A DNA stretch of 35,003 bases from Bacillota bacterium (GCA_021793315.1 JAJYSZ010000027.1:1-35003); one strand, 5' to 3'. Shown: positions 1 through 10,164, counted from the stretch's first letter. Notes: generated by a model from the letters alone, not told the origin. Translations and numbers: made by a program.

Positions 1-2
1 AG

Positions 3-293
3 ACCCTCAAGTACCGCCCGAACTTCCCCGAGCGCTTCGACTCGATCGAGCAGGCGCGCGCCTTCTGCCGCGAGTTCTTCCCCTGGTACAACGACGAGCA
101 CCGCCACAGCGGCATCGGCCTGCTCACTCCGGCCATGGTCCACCATGGCACTGCTCCTCAGGTGACCGAGCACCGTGTAGCGGTGCTCGCTGACGCCTAC
201 GCCCGTCATCCCGAGCGCTTTGTCAACGGCCAGCCCCATCCTCAGGCCGTCGCCCAGAACGTCTGGATCAACCGGCCTGACGACACTCCTTGA
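3..293 (+). CDS. IS3-family transposase, C-terminal fragment (cut by window edge)
   Basis: The frame is open from the left edge to a TGA at 291-293 and encodes about 96 residues. It has the end of an IS3 OrfB integrase core: a 'FFPWYNDEHRHSGIG' block, where the E of the DDE triad would lie just upstream, then 'LTPAMVHHG', 'YARHPERF' and a terminal 'VWINRPDD'. These motifs are typical of the last 90 residues of IS3 transposases, which cut and join the element ends. The rest of the gene and the left end lie outside the window, so I cannot say whether the copy is complete. A related but decayed tail lies at 12271-12427. Family assignment is confident; the subgroup is not. Confidence 0.85.
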   Translation, partial: TLKYRPNFPERFDSIEQARAFCREFFPWYNDEHRHSGIGLLTPAMVHHGTAPQVTEHRVAVLADAYARHPERFVNGQPHPQAVAQNVWINRPDDTP

Positions 294-471
294 ACTTCAC
301 TAAACTTGTTGACACAGCTGCACGAAGGGGCTTGACACCTTCCGGCATCTTCCTCGCGCCATCCGCCAAAATCCGCCGAATTATGCAACTCCTCGAGATC
401 CCCGCCGACGCCTTCCTCACTCTGCCTACCCTAAATTCAGGCTGATCCTACCCTGGGGTGGTGAACGTCGG
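294..471. other. IS3 right end and junction with unrelated sequence
   Basis: Directly after the transposase stop, a segment ending in CTTGACACCT at 331-340 is shared with the second transposase tail (12413-12422). It probably contains the right terminal repeat, with the element ending near TTGACA. From about 341 to 445 a short plus-strand frame (residues such as 'KIRRIMQLLEIPADAF') resembles the very end of some transposase, but I cannot name the family. The junction with the truncated intron reverse transcriptase lies near 470. No gene is supported. Confidence 0.35.
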
Positions 472-808
472 TTTGGCCACCCTGAGCTTTGGGTATGTAC
501 ACCCGCCTTACTGGCATCGGGTGGTACTTGCCCGCATTCAGGGCCTGCTGCAGTCGGTCGAGAAACACCTGACGTCCCTCACCCTGCTCGATATCGCGCA
601 CGGTGATGCCGTCCACTCCGGCGGCGCCCTTGTTGGCTCGCACGTCGTCATAGGCGCGTTCGAGGATGTCCCTGCGGGTCATCGTCTGGTAGAGCCTGCG
701 GAACTTAGGTATTGGATGCCGCTTCTTGGCCAGGTAGAGGTTCCGCTGGATTTGTCGGGTTCGATCTCCAGGAGCTCGGTGCGGCTGGGTCCTTTTCGAT
801 CCTGCCAT
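472..808 (-). pseudogene. ltrA: Group II intron reverse transcriptase/maturase, N-terminal fragment
   Basis: The minus-strand frame starts at an ATG at 808 ('MAGSKRTQPHRAPGDRTRQI'). It contains the RT0/RT1 region of intron-encoded proteins: 'DILERAYDDVRANKGAAGVD' followed by 'RRVYIPKAQGG'. Similarity stops there, about 112 residues in. The catalytic YADD block, the maturase X domain and any endonuclease domain are absent, because the sequence switches to unrelated DNA near 470. The full protein is normally 400-600 residues. The fragment cannot reverse transcribe. It lies just downstream of what looks like the intron's own 5' RNA domain, so this is the front of a group II intron whose back half was lost. 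Confidence 0.85.
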
Positions 809-1052
809 TCCTCGCTCTCGCTTACGTCCTTCGGAACCTGAGCAGAGTGTGGTGCCTTCGTTCTGGCGCGTTGTGTTGTCGCACTCTTCATCGCTACTAC
901 GCACCACGCCGACTCCTCGCGAACCTTCTCGGCCTTTCACCTTTGGGGCTTATGGGCCGGGGAGCGTTTCTGCCGTTCGGGAGGTCTCTCCCGTCGCCCG
1001 GATCTCTGTGCCACCATTCCGAGCCTGCCGATTGCGCCCAAAACGGGCGCGC
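809..1052 (-). ncRNA. Group II intron 5' region (domain I remnant)
   Basis: Read on the minus strand, this stretch begins near 1052 with GCGCGCCC, close to the GTGCG-type 5' end of bacterial group II introns. It continues with blocks I associate with domain I of such introns, such as CGGGAGAGACCTCCCGAAC and GTAGTAGCGATGAAG. It leads directly into the truncated reverse transcriptase. The exact 5' boundary is inferred, not proven. A small hairpin, GCGCCC/GGGCGC at 1034-1050, lies at the boundary. Domains V and VI are missing, so the intron cannot splice. Confidence 0.6.
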
Positions 1053-1066
1053 GGTACACTGGCTTC

Positions 1067-1387
1067 ATGAGGGTAATCTCTCGGAGCACTCTGCTCTCGT
1101 TCGTGGAGTCGCTCAAAGGCCACAAGGATCAGATCGCGATAAAGGCTGCCCTCGATGCCTGGTTCCATGAAGTTCGCAAGGCCCACTGGACTAACTCATC
1201 CGACGTTCGTCGACAATATGCTACTGCCAGCGTGGTAATGTCCGACCGCATCGTGTTCAACATCAAGGGCAACGCCTATCGCCTGGTGGCGGCCGTCGAC
1301 TTTGAACTCGCTATCGTCTGGATAAAATGGATCGGATCTCATCGGGACTACGATCGCATCAACGTCAAGGAGGTCGAACATGAGTAA
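1067..1387 (+). CDS. higB: HigB-family mRNA interferase toxin
   Basis: This 106-residue protein matches the HigB toxin family in length and layout. It has an N-terminal 'RVISRSTL' strand, 'AWFHEVRKAHW', 'SVVMSDRIVFNIKGNAYRLV', and a C-terminal 'IVWIKWIGSHRDYDRI' block with the conserved His and Tyr of the RelE-like fold. HigB toxins cleave mRNA in association with the ribosome and are held in check by HigA. The gene precedes its antitoxin and overlaps it by 8 bases, the usual inverted order of higBA. Its ATG lies only about 15 bases from the presumed 5' end of the broken intron, so its promoter must lie in intron-derived sequence or have been displaced. Both genes look intact. Confidence 0.9.
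   Translation: MRVISRSTLLSFVESLKGHKDQIAIKAALDAWFHEVRKAHWTNSSDVRRQYATASVVMSDRIVFNIKGNAYRLVAAVDFELAIVWIKWIGSHRDYDRINVKEVEHE
1367..1374 (+). promoter_or_regulatory. Ribosome binding site of higA
   Basis: AAGGAGGT lies inside the end of higB, five bases before the higA ATG at 1380. This strong site supports that start and would help the antitoxin to be made in excess of the toxin from one message. Confidence 0.75.
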
Positions 1388-1829
1388 TGAGGTGAAGCCC
1401 ATTAGGACGCCATCAGACTACGAGGAATCTCTCGCAGAGGTCGGGCGGCTTTGGGGCTCGAAAGCCGGCACGCCCGATGGAGATCGTCTGGATGTGCTCG
1501 TCACACTCATTGACCGGTATGAGACTGAGCACTTCCCAATCGACGTTCCAGACCCTGTCGATGCAATCGAATTCAGAATGGAACAGCAGGGGCTTACACG
1601 AAAGGACCTTGAACCTCTGATCGGGACTCGGAGTCGCGTTGCGGAAGTTCTAAATCGGCGCCGTAGTCTATCCGTGCGGATGATCCGGCGACTTCACGAT
1701 GGCCTTGGGATTCCGGCCGAGATCCTGATCCGTCCATCCCTACCTGCCGCAAATGGCAACTTGTCTCACCTTGGCCAAAAGCGCAGAGCCCGTCCGAACC
1801 ACTCCTCCAGACACGCTGACCGCGCCTAG
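1380..1829 (+). CDS. higA: HigA-family antitoxin (helix-turn-helix)
   Basis: This 149-residue protein has a helix-turn-helix at about residues 70-110: 'FRMEQQGLTRKDLEPLIGTR' followed by '[20 protein letters not shown]' and 'GLGIPAEILI'. That is the signature of HigA antitoxins that pair with HigB. The N-terminal part ('SDYEESLAEVGRLWGSKAGT') is also typical. HigA proteins neutralise the toxin and repress the operon by binding its promoter. Family members usually stop soon after 'AEILI', near residue 117. The last 30 residues here are basic and low in conservation and may be a read-on extension after loss of the original stop. Confidence 0.88.
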   Translation: MSNEVKPIRTPSDYEESLAEVGRLWGSKAGTPDGDRLDVLVTLIDRYETEHFPIDVPDPVDAIEFRMEQQGLTRKDLEPLIGTRSRVAEVLNRRRSLSVRMIRRLHDGLGIPAEILIRPSLPAANGNLSHLGQKRRARPNHSSRHADRA

Positions 1830-1959
1830 CTTGGAACCTCTTATTGGGCATCGTTCCGAAGTCAGAGGCGCTCTCAGCATGCGCTCTCAGCATCGATTCC
1901 ACCGCAAAGATTTTGGTGCCGTGACTCTGGCAACGCTGGGCGATTGGGTCCTTGCCCGT

Positions 1960-2383
1960 CTACCCCTTGTCTTGTATCTGGGCCGTAGCAGCGCGCTGGT
2001 TGATCGCACTATGCTCGAAGGTGACAATCCCCCGTGCCGGATCGGAACGAGACTCGCGCTTGGCCAGAACCTGCGTTTCCGCCCTCAAGGTGTCGCCGGT
2101 GAACACAGGTTTCGGGAGTACGACTTCCTCGAATCCGAGGTTACCAATAGTGGTGCCCAATGTGGTATCGGCCACGGTCAGCCCCACAAGCAGGCCAAGC
2201 GTGAAGAGACTGTTGACCAGCGGACGCTCAAACTGCGTCGTCTTAGCGAATTCGGCGTCAAGGTGCAGCGGCTGCGGGTTCATGGTCATCGTGGTGGGCA
2301 TTGTCCGTCTCCGTCACGGTCCGTCCGGGTTCATGCCGGAACACGTCTCCCACCTGCAGTTCCTCATAGTACTTGCCGGCCAT
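1960..2383 (-). pseudogene. MaoC-like acyl-CoA dehydratase, frameshifted
   Basis: The gene starts at ATG 2383-2381 with 'MAGKYYEELQVGDVFRHEPG', the start of a hot-dog-fold MaoC-type hydratase. That frame is lost near 2300. The rest ('[20 protein letters not shown]', then '[14 protein letters not shown]', '[15 protein letters not shown]') runs in a second frame. By eye about five bases are missing where 'TETDN' should join '[12 protein letters not shown]', which explains the frame change. The C-terminus is also abnormal, drifting into '[12 protein letters not shown]'. MaoC proteins hydrate enoyl-CoA or mesaconyl-type esters. This copy is probably dead. It lies next to another decayed CoA-pathway gene on the same strand. 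Confidence 0.8.
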
Positions 2384-2403
2384 GGGGCACCGCCTTTCCC
2401 AGA

Positions 2404-3581
2404 TTACCGCTCAAACGCAGGCCCGCTTGCTCTGCTGTCCAGAGCGCCTCGTTGTCCTCGTCCTGCAGGCCGTGATACGGCACTACGGCGGCTAACGCCC
2501 AGCCGCCTAAAATCGTGCAGTGCCACGGGATTCTCGAGGGCACTCTGATCGCCGAGCGCGTGCCCAAGGAAGGCCTGACGTGCCAGCCTGCGCAGGATCT
2601 TGCCGTTTCGCGTGCGCGGCAGCTCTTGAACGAAGTGCACCGCTACCGGGGCGAGGGACTTGCCGAGGACTACAGCCACCTGCGCTTTCAGAGCCTACCC
2701 GAGCGCGGAACTCGGCGAGACTCCCTCCTGCAGCACGCAGAAGCCGCAGATCACCTCGCCTTTCACAGAATGCGGGACACCGATCGCGACCGCCTTCCGT
2801 ACCGACGGGTGGGCGACGAGCGCAGACTCGACCTCCGCGGGCCCGACGCGCTTTCCCGCCACCTTGATCGTGTCATCCGAGCATCCGAGAGATCCCTGGT
2901 CGTCGACGTACGCGAAGTCGCCATGGTACCAAACGCCTGGTAGGCGCGTGAAGTGGATCTCGAGATAGCGCTCACGATCGCGCCAAAAACCCCGTGTCAT
3001 GCCCGGCCAGACGCCCCGAAGCACCAGCTCTCCCACCTCCCCGCGAATGCTGTTGCCACTCTCGTCGACGACATCCGCGGCCATACCGGGGATCGGGCCG
3101 CGAAACTAGCACGGCTTGATGGGTTCCGTGGGAAAGCAGCCGACGATGCTGCCCGAGACCTCGGTGCCTCCCGAGCAGTTGATGATCGGCAGCCGGCCGC
3201 CGCCGACCGTCTCGAAGAACCACCGCCATGCCTCGGGCGTCCAGGGCTCCCCCGTCAAGCCCAGCACCCTCAGCCTCGGCATCTGCCAGCGTCTGACAGG
3301 TTCCTCGCCGTGGGGCGTCAGCGCCCGCACCGCGGTAGGCGAGATACCGAAATGGGTCACGCGGTACTCGGTGATCAGTTGCCAGAGCCGATCAGGGCCG
3401 GAGTAATCCGGAGTCCCCTCGTGCAGCACCACCCCTGCCCCGCGCAGCAGCGCGCCGTGAATGCCCGCGGCCCCATCATCCAACCCATGTCCGTGAACCA
3501 GAACAGAAGGTCACAGGGCCGTACGTCGAATGCGTGCGCGAGATCCTGCGCCGCCTTCATCGGGAAGCCAGCCAGCATCGC
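2404..3581 (-). pseudogene. AMP-forming acetyl-CoA synthetase-like gene, multiply disrupted
   Basis: Three blocks together form the C-terminal two thirds of an acetyl-CoA-synthetase-type adenylating enzyme. These are 'GFPMKAAQDLAHAFDV...WFTDMGWMMGP', then 'THFGISPTAVRAL...GGTEVSGSIVGCF', then '[12 protein letters not shown]...LPRTRNGKILRR' (the hinge and the catalytic lysine region). A single missing base near 3463 shifts frame after 'GWMMGP'. Two further TAG codons, near 3106 and 2695, interrupt an otherwise continuous frame ('[13 protein letters not shown]' and 'SSALG*ALKAQV'). The N-terminal third, including a recognisable 'SGTTGxPKG' loop, is gone or unrecognisable. It cannot make a full enzyme. 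The protein fold is certain; its former substrate is not. Confidence 0.88.
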
Positions 3582-4013
3582 ATCAGCCGGAGGCGTGCTT
3601 TCTGCTGCGTGAGACCGCCTGAGGGTTGTCGGCAGAAAGCAGGCCGACCAAGGTGCGGCGACTGCCAACAAGGCGGCATCCGCATAGCCATCTGCTTCGT
3701 CTTCGGAGAACTGCGCTTGAATATGACTATTGCGCCTTTGGCTGGTTCATAGCGTCAGATTTACGTGGCCTTCAGGCAGATTTCAGCTCAGTTTCTCCAG
3801 TGCGGGCCCGTGCTCTCCATGCCACGTGCTCGCACTTTGCGTCCACCAGCCAGGCCCCAGCGTCAAGCGATTCTCCCATCGCCAACGAAGCCGCCGCATG
3901 AAGCCGGGCTGTGACAGACGTCATTCCCGAGGCTGGCCCCAGAGCGATCCTTACAGCGGTCTCAGTCGGCCTGGCGCACCAATTGCCCTGCGCCGTTAAG
4001 ACCGGCGCGAAGG
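3582..4013. other. Intergenic, no gene recognised
   Basis: I find no frame with recognisable protein features here. The first part probably represents the lost N-terminal region of the synthetase pseudogene. The remainder precedes the SEC-C gene and would contain its promoter, but I see no convincing -35/-10 pair. Confidence 0.3.
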
Positions 4014-5213
<1,200 letters not shown>

Positions 5214-5364
5214 TCCGGGCACACCGCTTCGCGCGGTGCAGACCCTCCCCCTGCGCGAAACCCTGCGCTACGCGGCCGGCGGGTGGTTCCGCAGGCGCGT
5301 AAACCCATCCGGCCTGGGTGAATCCGGTTCGCACGCACGCGACCACCGCACTGCATCGGGCCCC

Positions 5365-5370
5365 GGAGGT
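5365..5370 (+). promoter_or_regulatory. Ribosome binding site deciding a TTG start for the SNF2 gene
   Basis: GGAGGT lies seven bases before the TTG at 5378. The longer frame opens with a GTG at 5318 that has no comparable site, so the TTG is the better start. Confidence 0.65.
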
Positions 5371-5377
5371 AGAAGAA

Positions 5378-8300
5378 TTGCTGATCGTGCTGCACGGGGC
5401 CGTCTTGGACGATGGCCTCAGCGTGTGGGGCGAGGTCGAGGAGTTGCGCGCCCGACCCGCCTCACGGCGTGCCGGACGGCGCGCAGGAGCGGACCTGGCA
5501 GGCCTCTTTGAGGCGCTCGGGCTGATCCTGCCCCACGGCGCGTCCTGGAAAGAGGGCACCGCGATCGCGTGGCTCCCCAGTCAGGGCGGTCGTCCGCTTC
5601 TGTCGTCTCCGATCCTCGGAACCCTGGCAGAGGTGACGGACGCCGAGCTCGCCCCATTCGAGGTGGCCTGCCTGAACCTTCCCTCGTCGTCCGCGCTCGC
5701 GCTGCTGCGGCGCTGCTCCGATGACGGCAGGCCGCTTGCGCCTGGCCTGTTCCCCGCAAAGGACCTTCGCTTCCTCGCGGAGGTGGCCCAGCTTGCGCTG
5801 AGCCTTGTGGCACGGCATGCGGTGCTCCCCGCCGTCCGCAAGACGCCAGGGGGGGCGCTTGGCGTCTGGCGGCCGCACCTCGGTCCGCGCGACGCGGCCG
5901 CCCTCGGGGCGCTACAGTTGGCGATGCCGCCCGCCTGCCGGGCGCTCGGCAAGAGTGCCGCGGCGCCACCCTCGGCATCGGCACGCGATCTGACCCTGGG
6001 GCTGATCTCATCCTTCGTCGACTTCCTGATGCGCCCGCAGGAGGCGCCAACGGCCACGCGCAGCGCAGTCCCCCACGATCTTTGGGTGGAGAGCCTCGCG
6101 CGGGGGCAGGCACCCGGCAGTGCCGCATCGGCGGCGCTTGATGCGATCGCCGACGACATCGACGCATGGTCCCAGCCCCTGAGGCGAAACGAGAGCGCAC
6201 ATTCCCGGCTGTGCCTGCGGCTCGAGGAGCCCCTCGAGGCGGGCGGCCGGTGGCGGGTGCACTACCTGCTGCAGGCCTTCGACGATCCGAGCCTGATCCT
6301 TCCCGCAGAGGAGATCTGGTCCGAGAGGGCCGGGACCACCGCCTACCACAAGCCTCAGGACCTTCTTTCGGAACTCGGCGCCGCAGCGCGCCTCTCGCCG
6401 GAGATCGCCGCAAGTCTCGCCGAGGCCCGTCCGAACGGCTACGACCTCGATGCCACGGGCGCGTACCTCTTCTTGAGCGAGACCGTGTGGACGCTCGAGC
6501 AGGCGGGCATTGGCCTGCAGCTCCCAGCCTTCTGGAACGGGGAGCAGCGCCGCCATCTCACGGTCCGAGCCACGGCCAAGGCGGCCTCGGCTGGCGGAGG
6601 GCGCCTCGGCCTCGACTCCATCGTCGACTTCGACTGGGAGGTCGCGCTTGGCGGCGAGGCGCTCTCCCGGCAGGAGCTCGAGGAGCTCGCCCAGGCCAAG
6701 CTGCCGCTCGTCCGGCTGCGCGGCCAGTGGGTCGAGGTGTCGGTGGATCAGGTGCAGGCGGGGCTGGCGCTCCTGCGCGGCGAGGTTCGGGCCAGGTCCA
6801 CTCTGCGCGATGCTGTGCGCCTGGCTCTCGGTACGGAGGATCCGGCCGGAGGCCTCGAGCTGTCCGAGGTGCGTGGCGAGGGAGAGGTTGAGGGCCTGCT
6901 CTCGCGGCTGCTCAAAGGTCCTGCGCCAGGTGCGACAGGCGAGCTGGAGCCGCCCCCAGGACTCCAGGCTGTCCTCAGGCCGTACCAGAGGCGGGGCTAC
7001 ACGTGGCTGAGCTCCCTCGGCGAGCTCGGAGTCGGCGCCTGCCTCGCCGACGACATGGGACTCGGCAAGACGCTGCAGACCCTCGCCATGATCCAGCGGG
7101 ACCGGACCGAGGGAGGTACGGGCCCGTTCCTCCTCGTCTGTCCCACGTCGGTGCTGAGCCAGTGGCGCAGCGAGGCCGCCCGCTTCACGCCGGACCTTTC
7201 GGTGCATCTCCACCACGGCCCGCAGCGCCTGCGGGGACAAGAGTTCCTCGAGGCGGCGGGCACCCACGCCCTCGTTCTGACAAGCTACAGCCTGCTGCAT
7301 CGGGATCTCGATCTCCTGCAGGCTTTGCGCTGGCGCGGAGTCGTCCTGGACGAGGCCCAGAACATCAAGAACCCCTCGACCCATGGGGCTCGGGCGGCGC
7401 GCGCCCTGGGCGCCGATCGCCGCATCGCGCTCACCGGCACCCCCGTGGAGAACAGCGTCCTCGACCTGTGGTCCATCATGGAGTTCTTAAACCCCGGGCT
7501 GCTCGGGACGCGCCAGCAGTTCATGCGGCGCTTCTTCGTCCCCATCCAGTCCGAGGGCAGTGCCCAGGCCAAGGAGCGTCTGCGGCGCGCCACGGGTCCC
7601 TTCGTGCTGCGACGCCTGAAGAGCGATCCCGCCGTCGCCCCGGACCTGCCGGACAAGATCGAGACGAAGGTGCACTGCCCCCTCACGCCTGAACAGGCCA
7701 CCCTCTACCAGGCGGTGCTGCGGGATTTCGAGGCCGTCCTGGGCGAGGCCGAGGGCATGTCCCGGCGCGGCATGATCCTCGCGACGCTCACGAAGCTGAA
7801 GCAGGTCTGCAATCACCCGGCCCACTTCCTCGCGGACGGCTCGGTGCTGGCCGGACGCTCCGGCAAGTTGGCGCGGCTGGCCGAGATGCTCGAGGAGGTG
7901 ACCGCCGAGGGTGATCGCGCGCTGGTCTTCACCCAGTTCCGGGAGATGGGCGCGCTCTTGCAGCGCTACCTTCAGGAGGTGCTCGGCAAGGAGGCGCTCT
8001 TCCTGCACGGGCAGGTGCCGCGCGAGCAGCGGGAGCGCCTGGTGGCCCGCTTCCAAGCCGAGGGCGACGGTCCGGCCGTGTTCATCCTCTCGCTGAAGGC
8101 CGGGGGCACCGGTCTCAACCTCACCCGGGCCAGGCACGTATTCCACTTCGACCGCTGGTGGAATCCCGCTGTCGAGGACCAGGCGACGGACCGGGCGTAT
8201 CGCATCGGGCAGACCGGCCAGGTCCAGGTGCACAAGTTCGTCTGCCTTGGTACCGTCGAGGAGCGCATCGACGCACTCATGGAGTCGAAGCGGGAACTCG

Positions 8301-8401
8301 CGGGCTCCCTGGTCGGCACGGGAGAGGCGTGGCTGACGGAGCTCGGCACGGACGAGTTGCGCGACCTCTTCCGACTCGACCCCGACGCATTGGAGGATTG
8401 A
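5378..8401 (+). CDS. SNF2-family DEAD/DEAH helicase-like ATPase
   Basis: The protein has about 1007 residues from the TTG start (1027 from GTG 5318). The N-terminal half carries the bacterial SNF2-associated region ('ETVWTLEQAGIGLQLPAFW'). The ATPase core begins near residue 535 with 'YQRRGYTWLSSLGELG', then Walker A 'DDMGLGKT' (near 557), the DEAQ box in 'VVLDEAQNIKN' (near 657), 'LTGTPVENS', and motif VI in 'QATDRAYRIGQ' (near 934). SNF2 proteins use ATP to translocate on double-stranded DNA and remodel bound proteins. This architecture resembles Bacillus YwqA, whose partner YwqB is also a SWIM protein. The SWIM gene follows after four bases, so the two are translationally linked. All core motifs appear intact. 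Its biological role, whether DNA repair, transcription or phage defence, is not shown by sequence. Confidence 0.93.
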   Translation: MLIVLHGAVLDDGLSVWGEVEELRARPASRRAGRRAGADLAGLFEALGLILPHGASWKEGTAIAWLPSQGGRPLLSSPILGTLAEVTDAELAPFEVACLNLPSSSALALLRRCSDDGRPLAPGLFPAKDLRFLAEVAQLALSLVARHAVLPAVRKTPGGALGVWRPHLGPRDAAALGALQLAMPPACRALGKSAAAPPSASARDLTLGLISSFVDFLMRPQEAPTATRSAVPHDLWVESLARGQAPGSAASAALDAIADDIDAWSQPLRRNESAHSRLCLRLEEPLEAGGRWRVHYLLQAFDDPSLILPAEEIWSERAGTTAYHKPQDLLSELGAAARLSPEIAASLAEARPNGYDLDATGAYLFLSETVWTLEQAGIGLQLPAFWNGEQRRHLTVRATAKAASAGGGRLGLDSIVDFDWEVALGGEALSRQELEELAQAKLPLVRLRGQWVEVSVDQVQAGLALLRGEVRARSTLRDAVRLALGTEDPAGGLELSEVRGEGEVEGLLSRLLKGPAPGATGELEPPPGLQAVLRPYQRRGYTWLSSLGELGVGACLADDMGLGKTLQTLAMIQRDRTEGGTGPFLLVCPTSVLSQWRSEAARFTPDLSVHLHHGPQRLRGQEFLEAAGTHALVLTSYSLLHRDLDLLQALRWRGVVLDEAQNIKNPSTHGARAARALGADRRIALTGTPVENSVLDLWSIMEFLNPGLLGTRQQFMRRFFVPIQSEGSAQAKERLRRATGPFVLRRLKSDPAVAPDLPDKIETKVHCPLTPEQATLYQAVLRDFEAVLGEAEGMSRRGMILATLTKLKQVCNHPAHFLADGSVLAGRSGKLARLAEMLEEVTAEGDRALVFTQFREMGALLQRYLQEVLGKEALFLHGQVPREQRERLVARFQAEGDGPAVFILSLKAGGTGLNLTRARHVFHFDRWWNPAVEDQATDRAYRIGQTGQVQVHKFVCLGTVEERIDALMESKRELAGSLVGTGEAWLTELGTDELRDLFRLDPDALED

Positions 8402-8405
8402 CGCC

Positions 8406-9425
8406 ATGCCCCGCTGGGACCGCGACTACTTTCCTCCCTCGACGCCTCGCCCGGTGGACGACGGCGTCAGGCCGCACTCCGCCAGACAGTTCGGTGCGAA
8501 CTGGTGGGCAAAGCGATGGATCGGCGCGCTCGAGGAGCTCGGGCTGGGCAGCCGCCTGCAGCGCGGCCGCTCCTACGCGCGCAGGGGGCAGGTGGTCTCG
8601 ATCGAAATCGCGCCGGGCAAGGTTCAGGCCAAGGTGCAGGGTTCCCGGCGCCAGCCCTACCGGGTGACGATCGCGCTGAAGCCCCTGCCGGCTGATCTCT
8701 GGTCGGCCGTCGGGAGGCAGATCGCCGCGCAGGCGAGCTACGCCGCGGCCCTCCTCGGCGGCGAGATGCCGAGGGACATCGACGTTCCCTTCCGCAAGGC
8801 GGGCGCCGCGCTCTTTCCCGAGCGCAGGGGCGACCTGCAAACGGAGTGCAGCTGCCCCGACTGGGAGAACCCCTGCAAGCACATCGCCGCCGTGTTCTAC
8901 ATCGTGGGCGACGAGCTGGACCGCGATCCGTTCCTGCTCTTCCGCCTGCGCGGCCTCGGCCCGAAGGACTTGCCCCGCATCCTCTCGGCCGGCGAGAATT
9001 CGCAGAGCGATGCGGGCAGCCCGCAAGCGGATCCTCTGCCCTCGGCCCCCGACCGCTTCTGGAGCGGCGCGCAAGCATCGCGCGATCCCCTGCCGCCGCC
9101 CGCGCCTCCCGCACAGCCGGCGCCGCTCCTGCGCCAGCTCGGAAACCCGCCGTTCTGGCGCGGCCGCCTCGACCTCGCCGAATGGCTCGCACCGCTCTAC
9201 AGCCAAGCCAGCGCGCAAGCCGTTGCATGGCTTACCGGAGCGGAGGACGCGCCACCCGACGACGCAGCCCCACCGGCGCGCCGGCGTGCGCGCAAGTCTC
9301 TGGACCGCGCCGCGCTCGCCGCCGAGGTCGCCGCCGGCGTACCCATCGCGGAGCTTGCCGAACGCTACGACGGTCGCATCCTGCGGCCTTACCGGGCCGC
9401 GGGCACGAGGCGCCCGCCCGCTTGA
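8406..9425 (+). CDS. SWIM zinc-finger protein
   Basis: This 339-residue protein carries a SWIM motif (CxCx6CxH) at residues 148-159: C148, C150, C157 and H159 in 'ECSCPDWENPCKHIAAVFY'. The N-terminal segment 'SARQFGANWWAKRWIGALE' is shared by SWIM proteins encoded next to SNF2 helicases. SWIM domains bind DNA or protein partners. The second half is proline/alanine-rich and looks flexible, ending in a short 'LAAEVAAGVPIAELAERYDG' helix-turn-helix-like stretch (near 300-320). The gene starts four bases after the SNF2 stop, which argues for a physical partnership. The zinc ligands are all present. The specific role is unknown. Confidence 0.9.
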   Translation: MPRWDRDYFPPSTPRPVDDGVRPHSARQFGANWWAKRWIGALEELGLGSRLQRGRSYARRGQVVSIEIAPGKVQAKVQGSRRQPYRVTIALKPLPADLWSAVGRQIAAQASYAAALLGGEMPRDIDVPFRKAGAALFPERRGDLQTECSCPDWENPCKHIAAVFYIVGDELDRDPFLLFRLRGLGPKDLPRILSAGENSQSDAGSPQADPLPSAPDRFWSGAQASRDPLPPPAPPAQPAPLLRQLGNPPFWRGRLDLAEWLAPLYSQASAQAVAWLTGAEDAPPDDAAPPARRRARKSLDRAALAAEVAAGVPIAELAERYDGRILRPYRAAGTRRPPA

Positions 9426-9543
9426 TTCCGCGACCGGGAGCAGGATGCGCTTCCATTGGCGGGGAGGATATGGGCAGGGGTTGGACGAACCCGCAAGGCA
9501 AATGCGCGTGACCCCAAGAGCCGACAGGGCCAGGAGGGTAGTG

Positions 9544-10164
9544 ATGCAGGACTTTCGGCGTTCGCGCCCGACCGGGTTTCGGATGGAGGTCTCGCTCCTC
9601 GACACCGGCATGATGATCCACCGGATCATCGAGGTGCCGGCCAGACTGCGGGTGAAGCAGCTGCACACGGTCCTGCAGCTCGCGATGGGCTGGCAGAACT
9701 ACCACCTCTACGAGTTCCGATGGGGGCCGTACTTCATCTCGGAGGATCCCGACGGAGATCTGTACGATTACGACGATCCGGATCTTGTGCTCGATGCGAG
9801 CGACGAGACGCTGGCCCGTCTGGGCCTAAGCCGCGACAGCCTGCTCACTTACCTCTACGACTTCGGCGACCACTGGGTGCACCTGATCCGGGTGACGGGT
9901 GAGCTCTACCAGCCGGTTTTGCGCCCGTGCGTGATCGCAGGGGAAGGCGCCTGCCCTCCCGAGGATGTGGGCGGCGTCGGGGGTTACGCCGAGTTCCTTG
10001 AGGCCTGGTCGGACCCCGAGCACGAAGAGCACGACCACATGGTGGGGTGGGCAACCGACTGGTTCACACCAGGTCCCTTCGACGTCGCGAAGGCGGACGC
10101 GCGCGTGGCGAAGCGGTTCCCGGGCAGACGAGCGAAGGGCTCGCCGCCTGCCTCGACGCGGTGA
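9544..10164 (+). CDS. Plasmid pRiA4b ORF-3-like protein
   Basis: The ATG at 9544 follows AGGAGG (9532-9537) at good spacing and gives 206 residues. The body matches the pRiA4b ORF-3 family: 'VPARLRVKQLHTVLQLAMGW' near residue 30, 'YHLYEFRWGPYFI', 'LTYLYDFGDHWVHLI' near 100, an acidic patch, then 'CPPEDVGGVGGYAEFLEAW' near 140. The family's biochemical function is not established. It is frequent on plasmids and near mobile or defence genes. It follows the SWIM gene after a 118-base gap on the same strand and may share its message or be separately transcribed. Nothing appears truncated. Confidence 0.9.
   Translation: MQDFRRSRPTGFRMEVSLLDTGMMIHRIIEVPARLRVKQLHTVLQLAMGWQNYHLYEFRWGPYFISEDPDGDLYDYDDPDLVLDASDETLARLGLSRDSLLTYLYDFGDHWVHLIRVTGELYQPVLRPCVIAGEGACPPEDVGGVGGYAEFLEAWSDPEHEEHDHMVGWATDWFTPGPFDVAKADARVAKRFPGRRAKGSPPASTR

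Noticed and set aside
1034-1050. Terminator hairpin at the intron 5' end
   Set aside because: The GCGCCC/GGGCGC stem has no T tract on either strand and fits the 5' stem of the intron better.
6008-7384. Long minus-strand frame opposite the SNF2 gene
   Set aside because: It has no family motif and mirrors the codon pattern of the clearly genuine plus-strand gene.
8277-9668. Long minus-strand frame opposite the SWIM and pRiA4b genes
   Set aside because: It is an antisense shadow of high-GC coding sequence; its low-complexity Arg/Gly/Ala content and lack of motifs argue against a gene.
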